DNA of 52,292 nucleotides, taken from CAYOHP01 sp964403795 [NCBI: uncultured bacterium] (GTDB taxonomy: Bacteria; Muiribacteriota; UBA6191; CAZXTJ01). The DNA lies in NCBI GenBank assembly GCA_964403795.1, contig CAYOHP010000032.1, forward strand, positions 1 through 52,292, read 5' to 3'. Made by a program: the position numbers and the translations under genes. Within the stretch, counting starts at the first letter, position 1; the number at the start of each line of letters is the position of its first letter. The notes under the pieces were generated by a model. The model saw nothing but the letters and a program-made list of their open reading frames with translations. It did not search any database and had not been told where the DNA came from. Positions 1 through 8,296 of this stretch are shown here, in pieces.

Positions 1-981
1 GAGGAGGGCCTTCTGGACATGGAGCCGGTTGCCGGCCTGCTGGACCACCCGGCTGCGGGGGCCTTCGAGGACCTCCTCGCGGACCACGGCGTTGCGACGG
101 ACCGGGAGGCAGTGCATGAGGACCGCTCCCGGGGCGGCCGGCTCGAACCAGCTCTCGGCCACGCACCAGTCGCGCAGTCCCGCCCGGAGCCGGCTCTCGG
201 CCTCGGTGTCGCCGTAGCAGCTCGGCGCCTGCCAGCTCTTGGCGTAGATCACGTGGGCCCCGTCGACGGCCTCGCGTCGATCGGTCGACTCCCGGACCGA
301 GCCGCCGGTCTTCGCGGCCCAGCCCCGGGCACCCTCCATGACCTCGGGCGGCAGACCGAATCCCTCGGGACGGAGCACCGTCACGTCCATGCCTCGGCGA
401 CTCGCCATGGTGAGGACCGCGGAGGGCACCGCCAGGGGGAGTGCCTTGGGGTGCCAGGCCCAGGAGAGGACCAGGCGGCCGCCCTTGGTGGGGATCCCGA
501 GATCGTCCAGGGTCTTCCAGTCGGCCAGGGCCTGGCAGGGGTGGTCCATCGCCGACTCCAGGTTGATGAGGGGTCCCCGGGAGGCGTCGGCGATCGCCGA
601 GAGGACCGGTTCCGAGAGGTCGTCGGCGAGGCCGACCCCGCCGGCGAAGCAGCGCACCCCCAGCGCGTCGACGTACTGCTCGAGGACCGGGATCGCCTCC
701 CGCATGTGCTCGGCGGCGGGACCGTCCATGACCACGCCGCGCCGGATCTCCAGGGCCCAGGTTCCCTGCCCGGGAGTGAGCACCACGCAAGAGCCGCCCA
801 TCTGGGCCATGGCCACCTGGAAGGACGACAAGGTGCGCAGCGAGGAGTTGAAGAACAGGAGACCCAGGACCCGCCGCTCCAGGAGGTCGCCCCGGGGCTC
901 GGCCTGGAGCGCCCGGGCCGAGGCCAGCACCTCGGTGAGGGCGGTGCCGTCGAGGTCGTCGAGGTGGAGGAAATGTCTCAT
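1..981 (-). CDS. argF': N-acylornithine transcarbamylase (AOTCase/SOTCase family), 3' end cut by window edge
   Basis: Transfers carbamoyl from carbamoyl phosphate to N-acetyl- or N-succinylornithine in the acylated arginine pathway, in the cytoplasm. The 327 visible residues are nearly the whole protein (family about 320-340). Visible motifs are FFNSSLRT (carbamoyl-phosphate loop), the GQGTW tryptophan, HPCQ, HCLPVRRN and the LHVQKA lysine that is carboxylated in the Xanthomonas enzyme. These fit the N-acylornithine enzymes rather than ordinary ornithine transcarbamylase. The residue that decides acetyl versus succinyl (Glu92 in Xanthomonas AOTCase, Pro90 in Bacteroides SOTCase, as I recall) is Ala90 here, in the stretch MDGPAAEH, so the acyl group cannot be assigned. 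The ATG overlaps the argD stop by 4 bp (ATGA). The stop codon lies beyond base 1. Confidence 0.9.
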   Translation of the reverse strand, partial: MRHFLHLDDLDGTALTEVLASARALQAEPRGDLLERRVLGLLFFNSSLRTLSSFQVAMAQMGGSCVVLTPGQGTWALEIRRGVVMDGPAAEHMREAIPVLEQYVDALGVRCFAGGVGLADDLSEPVLSAIADASRGPLINLESAMDHPCQALADWKTLDDLGIPTKGGRLVLSWAWHPKALPLAVPSAVLTMASRRGMDVTVLRPEGFGLPPEVMEGARGWAAKTGGSVRESTDRREAVDGAHVIYAKSWQAPSCYGDTEAESRLRAGLRDWCVAESWFEPAAPGAVLMHCLPVRRNAVVREEVLEGPRSRVVQQAGNRLHVQKALL

Positions 982-2132
982 GGCTTGGCTCCGATGTCCG
1001 CGAGGGCCCCAGCGAGTTGGTCGATCTCGGCGTCCGAGAGGGTGAGCGGCGGCATGATGCGCACGATCGCGGGATCCTTGGCGCCGCCCGCCAGGATGCC
1101 GCGGGCGAGCAGCTCCGGCAGGATCGCGCCGGCCGGCCGGTCGCAGCGCAGGCCGACGAGCAGGCCACGACCCTGGATCCCCGTCACCGGTCCGGTGCGG
1201 CACCGGTCCGCCAGGCGCTTCCCGGCCTCCTGCACCCGCTCGAGGGTCCCCGGCCGCTCCAGGAGGTCGACGACCGCCTCGGCCAGCACGCATGCCATGG
1301 GCCCGCCTCCGAAGGTGGTCCCGAGGTCCCCGGGAGCCAGGCCGTCGACCAGCTCGGGCCGGGCCAGCACCGCGGCCGCCGGGAACCCGCCGGCCAGGCC
1401 CTTGGCGAGGGTCACGACGTCCGGGACGATCCCGGCGTCCTCGAAGGCGAAGCGGGTCCCGCTCCGCCCCAGGCCGCACTGGACCTCGTCGGCGATCAGT
1501 ACGATGCCTCGGGTCCGGGTCAGTTCCCGGAGGAACCCGAGATATCCGGCGGAGAGGTCGCGGGCGCCCTGCTGGCCCTGGATGGGCTCGAGGATCAGGG
1601 CTGCCACCTCCCGGGTCAGGGCATCCTCGGCGGCCGACTGGTCCTCCACCCGGATCCGGGTCACCGGGAAGGGAGTGCTCGGGAACGCATACCACTTCGA
1701 GCTCCCGTCGGTGACCGCGGCGGCGGCCGCGGTGCGGCCGTGGAAGCCCCCCTCCAGGGCCACCACCCGGGCCCGTCCGGTGGCGCGGAAGGCGAGGCGC
1801 AAGGCGTTCTCGTTGGCTTCGGCCCCCGAGTTCACCAGGAACACCCGGTCCAGTCCGGGAGGCGCGAAATCGGCGAGCCTCTCGATCAGGCGACGACGGG
1901 CCGGGACGTCCACCAGGTTGGTCTGGAAGAACAGGTCCTCGGCCTGTCGAGCGAGCGCCGCCAGCAGCTCGGGATGGCGGTAGCCGAAGAGGGCTACGGC
2001 ATGCCCCCCGTAGCAGTCGAGCAGGGTCCGCCCGTCGGCCGTCCTCACGGTGCACCCGTCCCCCGAGACGATCTCGACCGGGAGCCGCGCGTAGACGGGG
2101 AACTCGCGGGATTTCGGCCGCGGCGCGGTCAC
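978..2132 (-). CDS. argD: Acetylornithine (or succinylornithine) aminotransferase
   Basis: Class III PLP aminotransferase of 384 residues that interconverts N-acylglutamate semialdehyde and N-acylornithine. Visible signatures are the NSGAEANENALR cofactor loop, ADEVQCGLGRSG with the PLP-contacting Asp, and the Schiff-base lysine in TLAKGLAGGFP. Length is typical of ArgD. The start is GTG at 2132, overlapping the argC TGA stop by 4 bp (GTGA). The frame stays open further upstream, but that stretch runs over the 3' end of argC in another frame. The gene is translationally coupled to argC before it and argF' after it, so the three products are made together. A role in lysine biosynthesis is possible for this family, but argG and argF' beside it favour arginine. 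Confidence 0.92.
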   Translation of the reverse strand: MTAPRPKSREFPVYARLPVEIVSGDGCTVRTADGRTLLDCYGGHAVALFGYRHPELLAALARQAEDLFFQTNLVDVPARRRLIERLADFAPPGLDRVFLVNSGAEANENALRLAFRATGRARVVALEGGFHGRTAAAAAVTDGSSKWYAFPSTPFPVTRIRVEDQSAAEDALTREVAALILEPIQGQQGARDLSAGYLGFLRELTRTRGIVLIADEVQCGLGRSGTRFAFEDAGIVPDVVTLAKGLAGGFPAAAVLARPELVDGLAPGDLGTTFGGGPMACVLAEAVVDLLERPGTLERVQEAGKRLADRCRTGPVTGIQGRGLLVGLRCDRPAGAILPELLARGILAGGAKDPAIVRIMPPLTLSDAEIDQLAGALADIGAKP

Positions 2133-3193
2133 GTCCACCCCGGGGCGGAGAACTCGAGCCCGGTCTCGGGCGAGAGGTCGAGGAGGCGGTTCATCCACTG
2201 GACCGCGCCCCCGGCCGCACCCTTGGTGAGGTTGTCGATCACCGAGACCACCACCGCGTCCCGGCCCTCGACATCGACCGAGAGATGGCAGCGATTGGTG
2301 GCGACCACGTCCTTCAAGCGGGGAGGCTCGTCCAGGACCGAGACGAAGGGGCGGGCCCGGTAGTAGGCGCGGGCGATCTCGCGGAGCTCCTCGGAGCTGG
2401 CGTCCCGGGTCAGCTCGAGGTGCAGGGTGGCGTGGATGCCCCGGGAGAAGGGACCCGAGTGGGGCACGAAGAGCACCCGGGGAGGTTCCCCGCCGAGTCG
2501 GGCCAGCAGGCGCTCCATCTCGGCGCGGTGGCGGTGCTGGAGCGGCTTGTAGGCGAACATGTTGGAGCCGCGCTCGGGCAGGTGGGTGGTGGCGGTGGGC
2601 GTCCGTCCGGCACCGGTGGCCCCGGTCACGCCGGTCACGGTGATCCGCGGTTTCGCCAGACCGGTCGCCTGGAAGGGCGCGGCGGCCAGGGTGACGGCGG
2701 TGGTGAAGCAGCCGGGATGGGCGATCGGGCCCCGGGGCGTCTCGATCTCGAGGTCGGGGAGCCCGCAGGTGAAGCGGTCCACGAGAGCCGGTGCTCCGTG
2801 GGGCTCCCGGTAGACCCGGGTCCACTCCTCGGCGCTCCCGAGGCGGAAGTCGGCCGAGAGGTCGACCAGGTGGAGCCGGGTGCCGCAGGCCTCCGCCGCC
2901 GACAGCAATCCCGCCAGGCGGGCGGCGCCTTCGCCGTGGGGCAGCGCGGAGAACACCGCGATCTCGCGGTCCGGCCCCAGTCCGGCGTCGAGACTGCCCG
3001 GATCCCCGAGGACGGCACCCGGCCAGGAGCTCCTCAAGTGGGGGAAGACCTCTTCGACCGGCTCCCCGGCCCGGGACGAGGACAGGGCCCCGGCCAGCCG
3101 CAGCACCGGGTGTCCGGCAAGGATCCGCAGCAGTTCGCCGGCGACGTAGCCGGTGGCGCCCAGGATGAAGGTGTCGATGGCCGGACGCGTCAT
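2129..3193 (-). CDS. argC: N-acyl-gamma-glutamyl-phosphate reductase
   Basis: NADPH-dependent reductase of 354 residues that converts N-acylglutamyl 5-phosphate to the semialdehyde. The N-terminal Rossmann motif ILGATGYVAGELLRIL is followed by the catalytic cysteine in HPGCFTTA (Cys162) and the typical VTGVTGATGAGR and PHSGPFSRGIHAT blocks. The ATG at 3193 overlaps the stop of the DUF1611-like gene by 4 bp (ATGA), and its own stop overlaps the argD GTG. The length is normal. Context (argG, argD, argF') assigns it to arginine rather than to the related LysY reaction. The acyl group is not determined by this sequence. Confidence 0.93.
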   Translation of the reverse strand: MTRPAIDTFILGATGYVAGELLRILAGHPVLRLAGALSSSRAGEPVEEVFPHLRSSWPGAVLGDPGSLDAGLGPDREIAVFSALPHGEGAARLAGLLSAAEACGTRLHLVDLSADFRLGSAEEWTRVYREPHGAPALVDRFTCGLPDLEIETPRGPIAHPGCFTTAVTLAAAPFQATGLAKPRITVTGVTGATGAGRTPTATTHLPERGSNMFAYKPLQHRHRAEMERLLARLGGEPPRVLFVPHSGPFSRGIHATLHLELTRDASSEELREIARAYYRARPFVSVLDEPPRLKDVVATNRCHLSVDVEGRDAVVVSVIDNLTKGAAGGAVQWMNRLLDLSPETGLEFSAPGWT

Positions 3194-4260
3194 GCCGGCG
3201 TCCCCGCGCCGGGGCCAGGCCGGATCCGGTCGAGCACCACCCGGGCGAGCTCGGTGGGTTGGCTGCGGGCGTTCCTCGCCGGGATCCCCAGCAGGGATTC
3301 GAGGACCTCGGTCCCGGCCACGTTGTCGGTGGTAGGTCCGGTCAGGACATGGGTCTCGATCCCGTACTCCTCGCGCATGCGGAGCACGCCGCCCCAGGCG
3401 CCCACCGGGTCGTTGGCGGCGAGCACCACCACGGTGAGAACGTCCCGCACCGCCTTGTCGGCCAGGATCGCCTGGACCCCGTAGCTCCCGAGCAGACCGT
3501 CTCCGAGCTCCACCACCAGCACGTCCGGCCGGTCCTCGGAGAGGGCGGTGATCATGCTGCGGGCCAGCGACGGGGCGGTGGCGTCGCTGGTGGTGACCAC
3601 CCCGAAGTCGGTGAAGACCTGGGTGCGGCTGGCGCCGGCGTCCTCCATCGACAGCGTGTCGCGTCGGAGGCTCACGCCGGTGGCCTTGAAGGCGTTGACC
3701 CGGAGTCCGGTCCGGGTGAACTCCTGGATCAAAGCGGCGCAGGCGTAGGTCTTGCCCGCGTTCATGCAGGTGCCGACCACCACCACGATCGGGATGCCCC
3801 GGGCCTCGAGCCGGTCGCCCCGGGGGCTGGCGCCCTGGGTGATGTTGGCGGGGATGCCGATCCGTTCGCCCAGGTAGGGGAAGGAGAGCACCTGCCCCAG
3901 GACCTCGCACTCGAAGGGCGGACCCAGGTCCGGGTTCTGCCCGGTGCAGGAGCCGAGCACCCCGCCCAGGTTCAGGATCTGGATCCGGTCCCCGGTGGCC
4001 AGCCGGGAGGGGACGACCCCGGCGTAGCCCATCAGGGCGCGCCGGTGGCCGAGGGCACCGACCACCACGTCGCCGCGCTTGACGAGCGACATCCGGCCGC
4101 TCGGCAGCTCGACGGTGTTGTAGGTGCGCTTGTCGGTCAACACCCGGACCGCCACCACGTCCCCTTCGCGGCAGGGATACTCGTCGCTGACCCGCACCTC
4201 GCGGGCGATCTGGCAGTTCCTGGTGACGGAGGCCACCTTGTCGACGACCACGGGCCTCAT
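3190..4260 (-). CDS. DUF1611-like P-loop protein embedded in the arginine operon
   Basis: 356 residues with two parts. The first ~135 residues look like a beta-rich domain, unlike the Rossmann-like N-terminus usual in DUF1611. The rest is a P-loop domain: GTCMNAGKT (Lys170), then FKATGVS, a DFGVVTTSDA stretch, VVELGDGLLGSYGV and AANDPVGAWGGV. The order of these blocks resembles DUF1611, in which the P-loop is followed by a conserved ATGQ-like and an EGQG-like block. From memory, a DUF1611 member (DgcN) is a D-glutamate N-acetyltransferase. ATGA overlaps join it to argG upstream and argC downstream, so it is probably a dedicated arginine-pathway enzyme or regulator. Acylation of glutamate, the first step, is a reasonable guess but is inference. 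The ATG at 4260 is chosen for the overlap; the frame is open further upstream. Confidence 0.7.
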   Translation of the reverse strand: MRPVVVDKVASVTRNCQIAREVRVSDEYPCREGDVVAVRVLTDKRTYNTVELPSGRMSLVKRGDVVVGALGHRRALMGYAGVVPSRLATGDRIQILNLGGVLGSCTGQNPDLGPPFECEVLGQVLSFPYLGERIGIPANITQGASPRGDRLEARGIPIVVVVGTCMNAGKTYACAALIQEFTRTGLRVNAFKATGVSLRRDTLSMEDAGASRTQVFTDFGVVTTSDATAPSLARSMITALSEDRPDVLVVELGDGLLGSYGVQAILADKAVRDVLTVVVLAANDPVGAWGGVLRMREEYGIETHVLTGPTTDNVAGTEVLESLLGIPARNARSQPTELARVVLDRIRPGPGAGTPA

Positions 4261-5480
4261 GACGCATCGCCTCCCCGGTCCCGCCCGGCCCGTGCATGGA
4301 GCATGGAAGGCAGGGCCAGCAGGCGGGCGAAGCCCCGGGCGTCCTCGGGGGTCCACTCCCCGGTGGCCTCGCCGTAGACCGAGCGGCTGGCGTCCCGGAG
4401 CGAGTACCGGGAGGTCACGCCCTCCACGAACCAGCTCCCGGGCCGGAGCAGCAGGTGGACCTCGCCGGTGACCCGCTTCTGGCTCTCGAGGAACAACGCC
4501 TCGATGTCGCGGGCCGCGGGATCGAGGTGCTGTCCCTCATGGACCATGGCGCCGTAGGTGCCGGAGAGGGAGTCCTTGACCGACTGCTGGCGTCCGGTGA
4601 GGACCAGCTTCTCCAGCTCCCGATGGGCCGCGATCAGGAGATGGGCGGCCGGGGCCTCGAAGGCGACCCTCCCCTTCATCCCCAGGATGGTGTCGCCGAG
4701 GTGGATGCCGCGCCCGATCCCGAACCGGCCGCCCAGCCGGTTCAAGGAGGCGATCACCTCGATGGGTGCCGCCTCCTCGTCGTCGAGTGCCACCGGCTCG
4801 CCGGCCCGGAACCCGATGCGATGGCGTTCCGGGGCGGGCGAGGCCTCGAAGGCCCCCTTGCTCCAGACCCAGGCGTCCTCGGGGAGCGGATCGCGGGTCC
4901 CGGTGGTCTCCTTGCCGCCGATGGTCACGCCCCACATGCCGATGTTCACCGAGTAGGCGGCCCCGAAGGAGGGGACCGGGAGACCCCGGTCCTCGAGGTA
5001 CTTCACCTCTTCGGCCCGTTGCAGGCCGAGGTCCCGGATCGGGGCGATCTCCTCGAGTTCGGGAGCCAAGGTACGGAGCGCCACCGCGAACCTCACCTGG
5101 TCGTTGCCGGCCGCGGTGCAGCCATGGCAGACGGCCCCGGCCCCCAGTTCCCGGGCCACCCGAGCCACCTCGCGGGCCTGGATCAGGCGCTCGCTGCCGA
5201 CGCAGAGCGGATAGAGATGGCCGCGCAGTACGTTGCCCATGATCAGGAAGCGCAGCACCTCCCGGTAGAACGGCTCGCGGGCGTCGACCACCCGGTGGTC
5301 CCGGGCGCCCAGTCGGGCCGAGCGTTCGGCGAGCCGGTCCCGGTCGGCGGCCGAGAGCCCGCCTACGTCCACGGTCACCGTGACCACGTCGGCGTTCCGG
5401 GTCTCCCTCAGCCAGGGAACGCACCAGGAGGTGTCGAGCCCGCCGGAAAAGGCGAGGACGACGGTCGGACGCTTGGTCAT
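4257..5480 (-). CDS. argG: Argininosuccinate synthase
   Basis: ATP-dependent ligase of 407 residues joining citrulline and aspartate. The N-terminal PP-loop SGGLDTSW binds ATP. Further typical blocks are GCTAAGNDQVRF (citrulline/aspartate contacts), GRGIHLGDTILGMKG and SGTYGAMVHEG. The ATG at 5480 is preceded by a weak purine-rich site (GAGAGGGG). The gene lies 52 bp after the FAD-subunit gene, with no clear promoter in that gap, so it may be co-transcribed with it. The stop overlaps the next ATG by 4 bp. An arrangement of argG, argC, argD and an N-acylornithine transcarbamylase is known from Bacteroides-type arginine operons. No argB, argH or deacylase is visible; they may lie left of the window. 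Confidence 0.95.
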   Translation of the reverse strand: MTKRPTVVLAFSGGLDTSWCVPWLRETRNADVVTVTVDVGGLSAADRDRLAERSARLGARDHRVVDAREPFYREVLRFLIMGNVLRGHLYPLCVGSERLIQAREVARVARELGAGAVCHGCTAAGNDQVRFAVALRTLAPELEEIAPIRDLGLQRAEEVKYLEDRGLPVPSFGAAYSVNIGMWGVTIGGKETTGTRDPLPEDAWVWSKGAFEASPAPERHRIGFRAGEPVALDDEEAAPIEVIASLNRLGGRFGIGRGIHLGDTILGMKGRVAFEAPAAHLLIAAHRELEKLVLTGRQQSVKDSLSGTYGAMVHEGQHLDPAARDIEALFLESQKRVTGEVHLLLRPGSWFVEGVTSRYSLRDASRSVYGEATGEWTPEDARGFARLLALPSMLHARAGRDRGGDAS

Positions 5481-5532
5481 GGGGCCCCTCTCTGGAAGTC
5501 TCCCCGGGGTGGGGTGGTGGCCGGCTCCTGGT

Positions 5533-6396
5533 TCAGGCCGATGCCAGGGCGGCGACGATCTCCTCGAGGCCGCGGCGCACCAGCACCTCGACCATGGCGA
5601 AGCGGTACTCCTTGGTGCTCCGGAGGTCGGTGATGGGAGTGGCCTTGGCCTGGGCCGCCCGCGCCGCCTTGCCGATCGCCTCGGCGTCGGGCCAGGTTCC
5701 CGTGAGCATGCGTTCGGCGTCCTCGGCCCGGTACACGACCGGGGCCGCGGCGCCGATCGCGATCCGCACGTCGGAGAGCTTCCCGTCCACTCGACGGGCC
5801 CGGACCGCGGCGTTCACCTTGGAGATCGACAGCGACTCCCGAGGCCCGAGCTTGAAGAAGCGCGCCTCGTGCGGCGCCGGGATGGGGAGCCGGAGCCCCC
5901 GGACCACCTCGCCGGGCTGGATCCCGGTCTTGCGGACGCCCGTCATGAAACGGGTCAGCGGCAGGGTCCGCTCGCCACTCCGGCTGGTCAGGACCACCTC
6001 GGCGTCGTAGATCATCATCACCGGGATCGAGTCGCCGGCCGGCGAGGCGTGCGAGACGTTGCCCCCGATGGTGCCGAGCGCCCGGATCTGGGGCGAGCCG
6101 AAGGCGAAGGCACAGGGCAGGAACCCGGGGAGGTAGGTGCGGGCCAGCTCGCTCCGGTAGAGCCGCTGCCAGGTGACCGTGGAGCCGATCCACAGGTGGT
6201 CGGACCGGACCTCGAGATCGCCGAGGTCGGGGATCCGGGAGATGTCGATCCAGGTGGTCCCGAGGTGGTGCCCCATGCGGGCCGCCACCACCAGGTCGGT
6301 GCCGCCTGCCAGCAGCCGGTACTTGCCTCCGGTAGCCTCGATCGCGTCCCAGAGTTCGGGGAGGGAGCGGGGGCGCTCCATGGACACATCGAACAC
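5533..6396 (-). CDS. FAD-binding (medium) subunit of a xanthine-dehydrogenase-type molybdenum hydroxylase
   Basis: 287 residues; CoxM/XdhB type. It binds FAD and passes electrons from the 2Fe-2S subunit to the acceptor. Visible FAD motifs are LLAGGTDLV and QIRALGTIGGNVSHASPAGD, followed by the C-terminal CO-dehydrogenase flavoprotein domain. I chose GTG at 6396 because GAGGAG stands 7 nt upstream and the N-terminus FDVSMERPRSL then matches the usual start of the family; an ATG at 6381 lacks this spacing. Its partners, the Mo subunit and the 2Fe-2S subunit, are encoded at 9922-12701 on the same strand, separated by about 3.5 kb. A candidate promoter of its own lies at 6500-6530. Confidence 0.9.
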   Translation of the reverse strand: MFDVSMERPRSLPELWDAIEATGGKYRLLAGGTDLVVAARMGHHLGTTWIDISRIPDLGDLEVRSDHLWIGSTVTWQRLYRSELARTYLPGFLPCAFAFGSPQIRALGTIGGNVSHASPAGDSIPVMMIYDAEVVLTSRSGERTLPLTRFMTGVRKTGIQPGEVVRGLRLPIPAPHEARFFKLGPRESLSISKVNAAVRARRVDGKLSDVRIAIGAAAPVVYRAEDAERMLTGTWPDAEAIGKAARAAQAKATPITDLRSTKEYRFAMVEVLVRRGLEEIVAALASA

Positions 6397-6499
6397 CGGC
6401 GCTCTCCTCACTCCCGGTCCGGATCTCTCCGGCGGTCCTCGGACACCGGCCGCCAGGACGGTCACGGGGAAGCCGCGAGCGACCTGCAGGGCCGCCCTC

Positions 6500-6530
6500 A
6501 CCGTACCGCGGACGCGGACCGCGGGTTCAA
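6500..6530 (-). promoter_or_regulatory. Candidate promoter with 19-bp spacer filled by an inverted repeat
   Basis: On the minus strand a TTGAAC box (6525-6530) and a TACGGT box (6500-6505) are 19 bp apart. The spacer is exactly CCGCGG-N7-CCGCGG, where the two hexamers can pair. A 19-bp spacer containing a dyad is the layout of MerR-family-regulated promoters. It would drive the FAD-subunit gene and perhaps argG, with a leader of roughly 100 nt. It overlaps the stop of the upstream membrane-protein gene. No MerR gene is visible in the window. Confidence 0.4.
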
Positions 6531-8296
6531 GGTCCCGGGACCACCACCGGCGCCAGCCACAGCGTCCCCCGGGCCCGGTCGACCTGGAGCTGGTAGATCG
6601 CCCGCCCCGGGTCCGACCGGCGCAGCCGTTCCACCACGCCTTCCGAGATCCGGGCGATCCGGACCGGCTCCCGGGGGTCGGGGGAGGGGATCCGCCACCG
6701 GTGCACCCAGGAACCGATGGCCGCGAAGCGGGCCACGGCCACGGGGGAGGAGGGGTGCCAGAACAGGTAGGGATCGGGAGCCAGTACCACGGCCGGTTGC
6801 ACCGGGGCCCCGTCCACCACCGCGTAGATCTCCGCCCGCATGGCCGCGGAGTCGTGGAGTGCCAGGAGATTGACCACCGTGAAGGGGAGATTGCCGACCA
6901 GACCTCCCGCCAGCACCGACAGGGCGACCCCTGCGTCGAGCCTCCGGAGGCGGAACCAGGCGAGCAGGCGACGAGCCCCCAGCGCCCCGGCCAGGGCCAG
7001 GGGTACGACCGCCTCGGAGTAATGGATGGGACCCACGACATGGATCCCGATGTCGGAGTGGAGCACGCCGATGGCGAGCAGGGTCGCCACCCCTGCGAGC
7101 AGCAGCCGGGCCTCCCGGCGTCGCTGGCCCCCGAGCCAGGCCAAGGGGAGCCCGAGGGGGCCCAGGAACCAGATGCAGAGCAGGAAGAGGTTGAACCCGG
7201 CATTGGCGCCCAGCCGTTCCACCAGGGTCGCGGGCCCCACGTAGTCGGTGCCGAACACGCCGGGCGCGAAGCGCGGGTGGAGCAGGGCAGAACCGGTGAT
7301 CGCCCGGTTGTGGGCGAAGTAGGCGGCGAGCGGGATCATGGCCGCCAGGAGCAGGCAGCGGGCCCGGCGCGCCCCGCCCGGTTCTCGGGCCAAGGCCGGC
7401 ATCAGCACCGTGGCGAGGAGCGGCAGGGTGAGTCCGATGGTCTCGGCAGGCCGGGTCACGAAGGCTGCGCCCAGGAGCAGCCCGAGCACCGCGTAGTCCC
7501 GATCCCGGTCCCGGGCGCGAGCTTCGAGCCAGGCCCACACGACCGCCGCGATCAGCGCACGCGACACGGTATGGGCGTGGGTCACCGGCGAGAGCAGGGT
7601 CGCCATGGGCGAGGCCAGGAATACGACCAGGACCAGGACCGCGGCCGCGCCCCCGGCGAGACGGCGAGCTGCCAGTGCCAGGAACAAGAGCGGCAGAGCC
7701 GCGGCCAGCATGAAGGGGAAGTCGGGATCGGGTCCGGCCAGGCCCAGCGCCCACACCACCTTCACGCCCAGGTGGTCGAAGGAGGCGGTGAGGCCGTCGC
7801 GTTCCACCAGGCAGAGCCGGTTGAAGTCCTCGGCCGGCTCCGGGAACACGCCCGAGAACCGTCCTTCCGCCAGCAGGCGACCCCCATGGAGGGCGGACTG
7901 CTCGTCGTCGGTGATCGGCAGGTCCAGGAGCGCCACCGATCGGACCACCCTGGCTCCGATCGCGTAGAGGAGGCACCCGGCCAGGAGCGGCACGCCGGCC
8001 CCCTTCGCCAGGCGCGACGACCCGGTCCGCAAGGCCGCCGCCAGCCTCGGACCCGACCGGGGCGAGAATCCGTAGCCCGCCAACAGTCCGGCCGGGAAGA
8101 GCAGGTAGGCGAGCGCGGCCCAGAGCTGCAACTCCCCGGTCGAGCTGTTGTCGAACCGCGGGAAGTACCGGATCGCCAGCCCGGGCACGGTATGGACGAG
8201 CCCGAAGAAGGCGATCGCCAGGACCAGCGCGACCAGGAGTGCGTCCCGATGGGGGGGAGCCAGCGGCGCCTCGGGCGCCGCCGCCGGATCGCTCAC
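6527..8296 (-). CDS. GT-C/GT39-like polytopic membrane glycosyltransferase
   Basis: 589 residues with about a dozen predicted membrane helices, from LLVALVLAIAFFGLVHTV near the start to a short soluble tail. The first outer loop carries PITDDEQSALHGGRLL, an acidic DDE motif followed by an amphipathic helix, as in GT39/ArnT-like enzymes that transfer sugars from polyprenyl-phosphate donors. The start GTG at 8296 overlaps the upstream gene's stop by 4 bp (GTGA), so the two membrane proteins are coupled. Donor and acceptor are unknown. It is not a close relative of the three-member family at 16.3-25.2 kb, because the GR-x-x-x-W signature is missing. Confidence 0.75.
   Translation of the reverse strand: MSDPAAAPEAPLAPPHRDALLVALVLAIAFFGLVHTVPGLAIRYFPRFDNSSTGELQLWAALAYLLFPAGLLAGYGFSPRSGPRLAAALRTGSSRLAKGAGVPLLAGCLLYAIGARVVRSVALLDLPITDDEQSALHGGRLLAEGRFSGVFPEPAEDFNRLCLVERDGLTASFDHLGVKVVWALGLAGPDPDFPFMLAAALPLLFLALAARRLAGGAAAVLVLVVFLASPMATLLSPVTHAHTVSRALIAAVVWAWLEARARDRDRDYAVLGLLLGAAFVTRPAETIGLTLPLLATVLMPALAREPGGARRARCLLLAAMIPLAAYFAHNRAITGSALLHPRFAPGVFGTDYVGPATLVERLGANAGFNLFLLCIWFLGPLGLPLAWLGGQRRREARLLLAGVATLLAIGVLHSDIGIHVVGPIHYSEAVVPLALAGALGARRLLAWFRLRRLDAGVALSVLAGGLVGNLPFTVVNLLALHDSAAMRAEIYAVVDGAPVQPAVVLAPDPYLFWHPSSPVAVARFAAIGSWVHRWRIPSPDPREPVRIARISEGVVERLRRSDPGRAIYQLQVDRARGTLWLAPVVVPGP

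Noticed and set aside
1-981. Ordinary ornithine transcarbamylase (argF)
   Set aside because: The FFNSSLRT, GQGTW, HPCQ and LHVQKA features fit the N-acylornithine enzymes, and the Bacteroides-like gene order supports it.
19-1983. Long plus-strand open frame opposite argF' and argD
   Set aside because: Its translation is Pro/Arg/Gly-rich with no domain, as expected for the complement of GC-rich genes; the minus strand shows clear family motifs. The same holds for many long opposite frames across the window.
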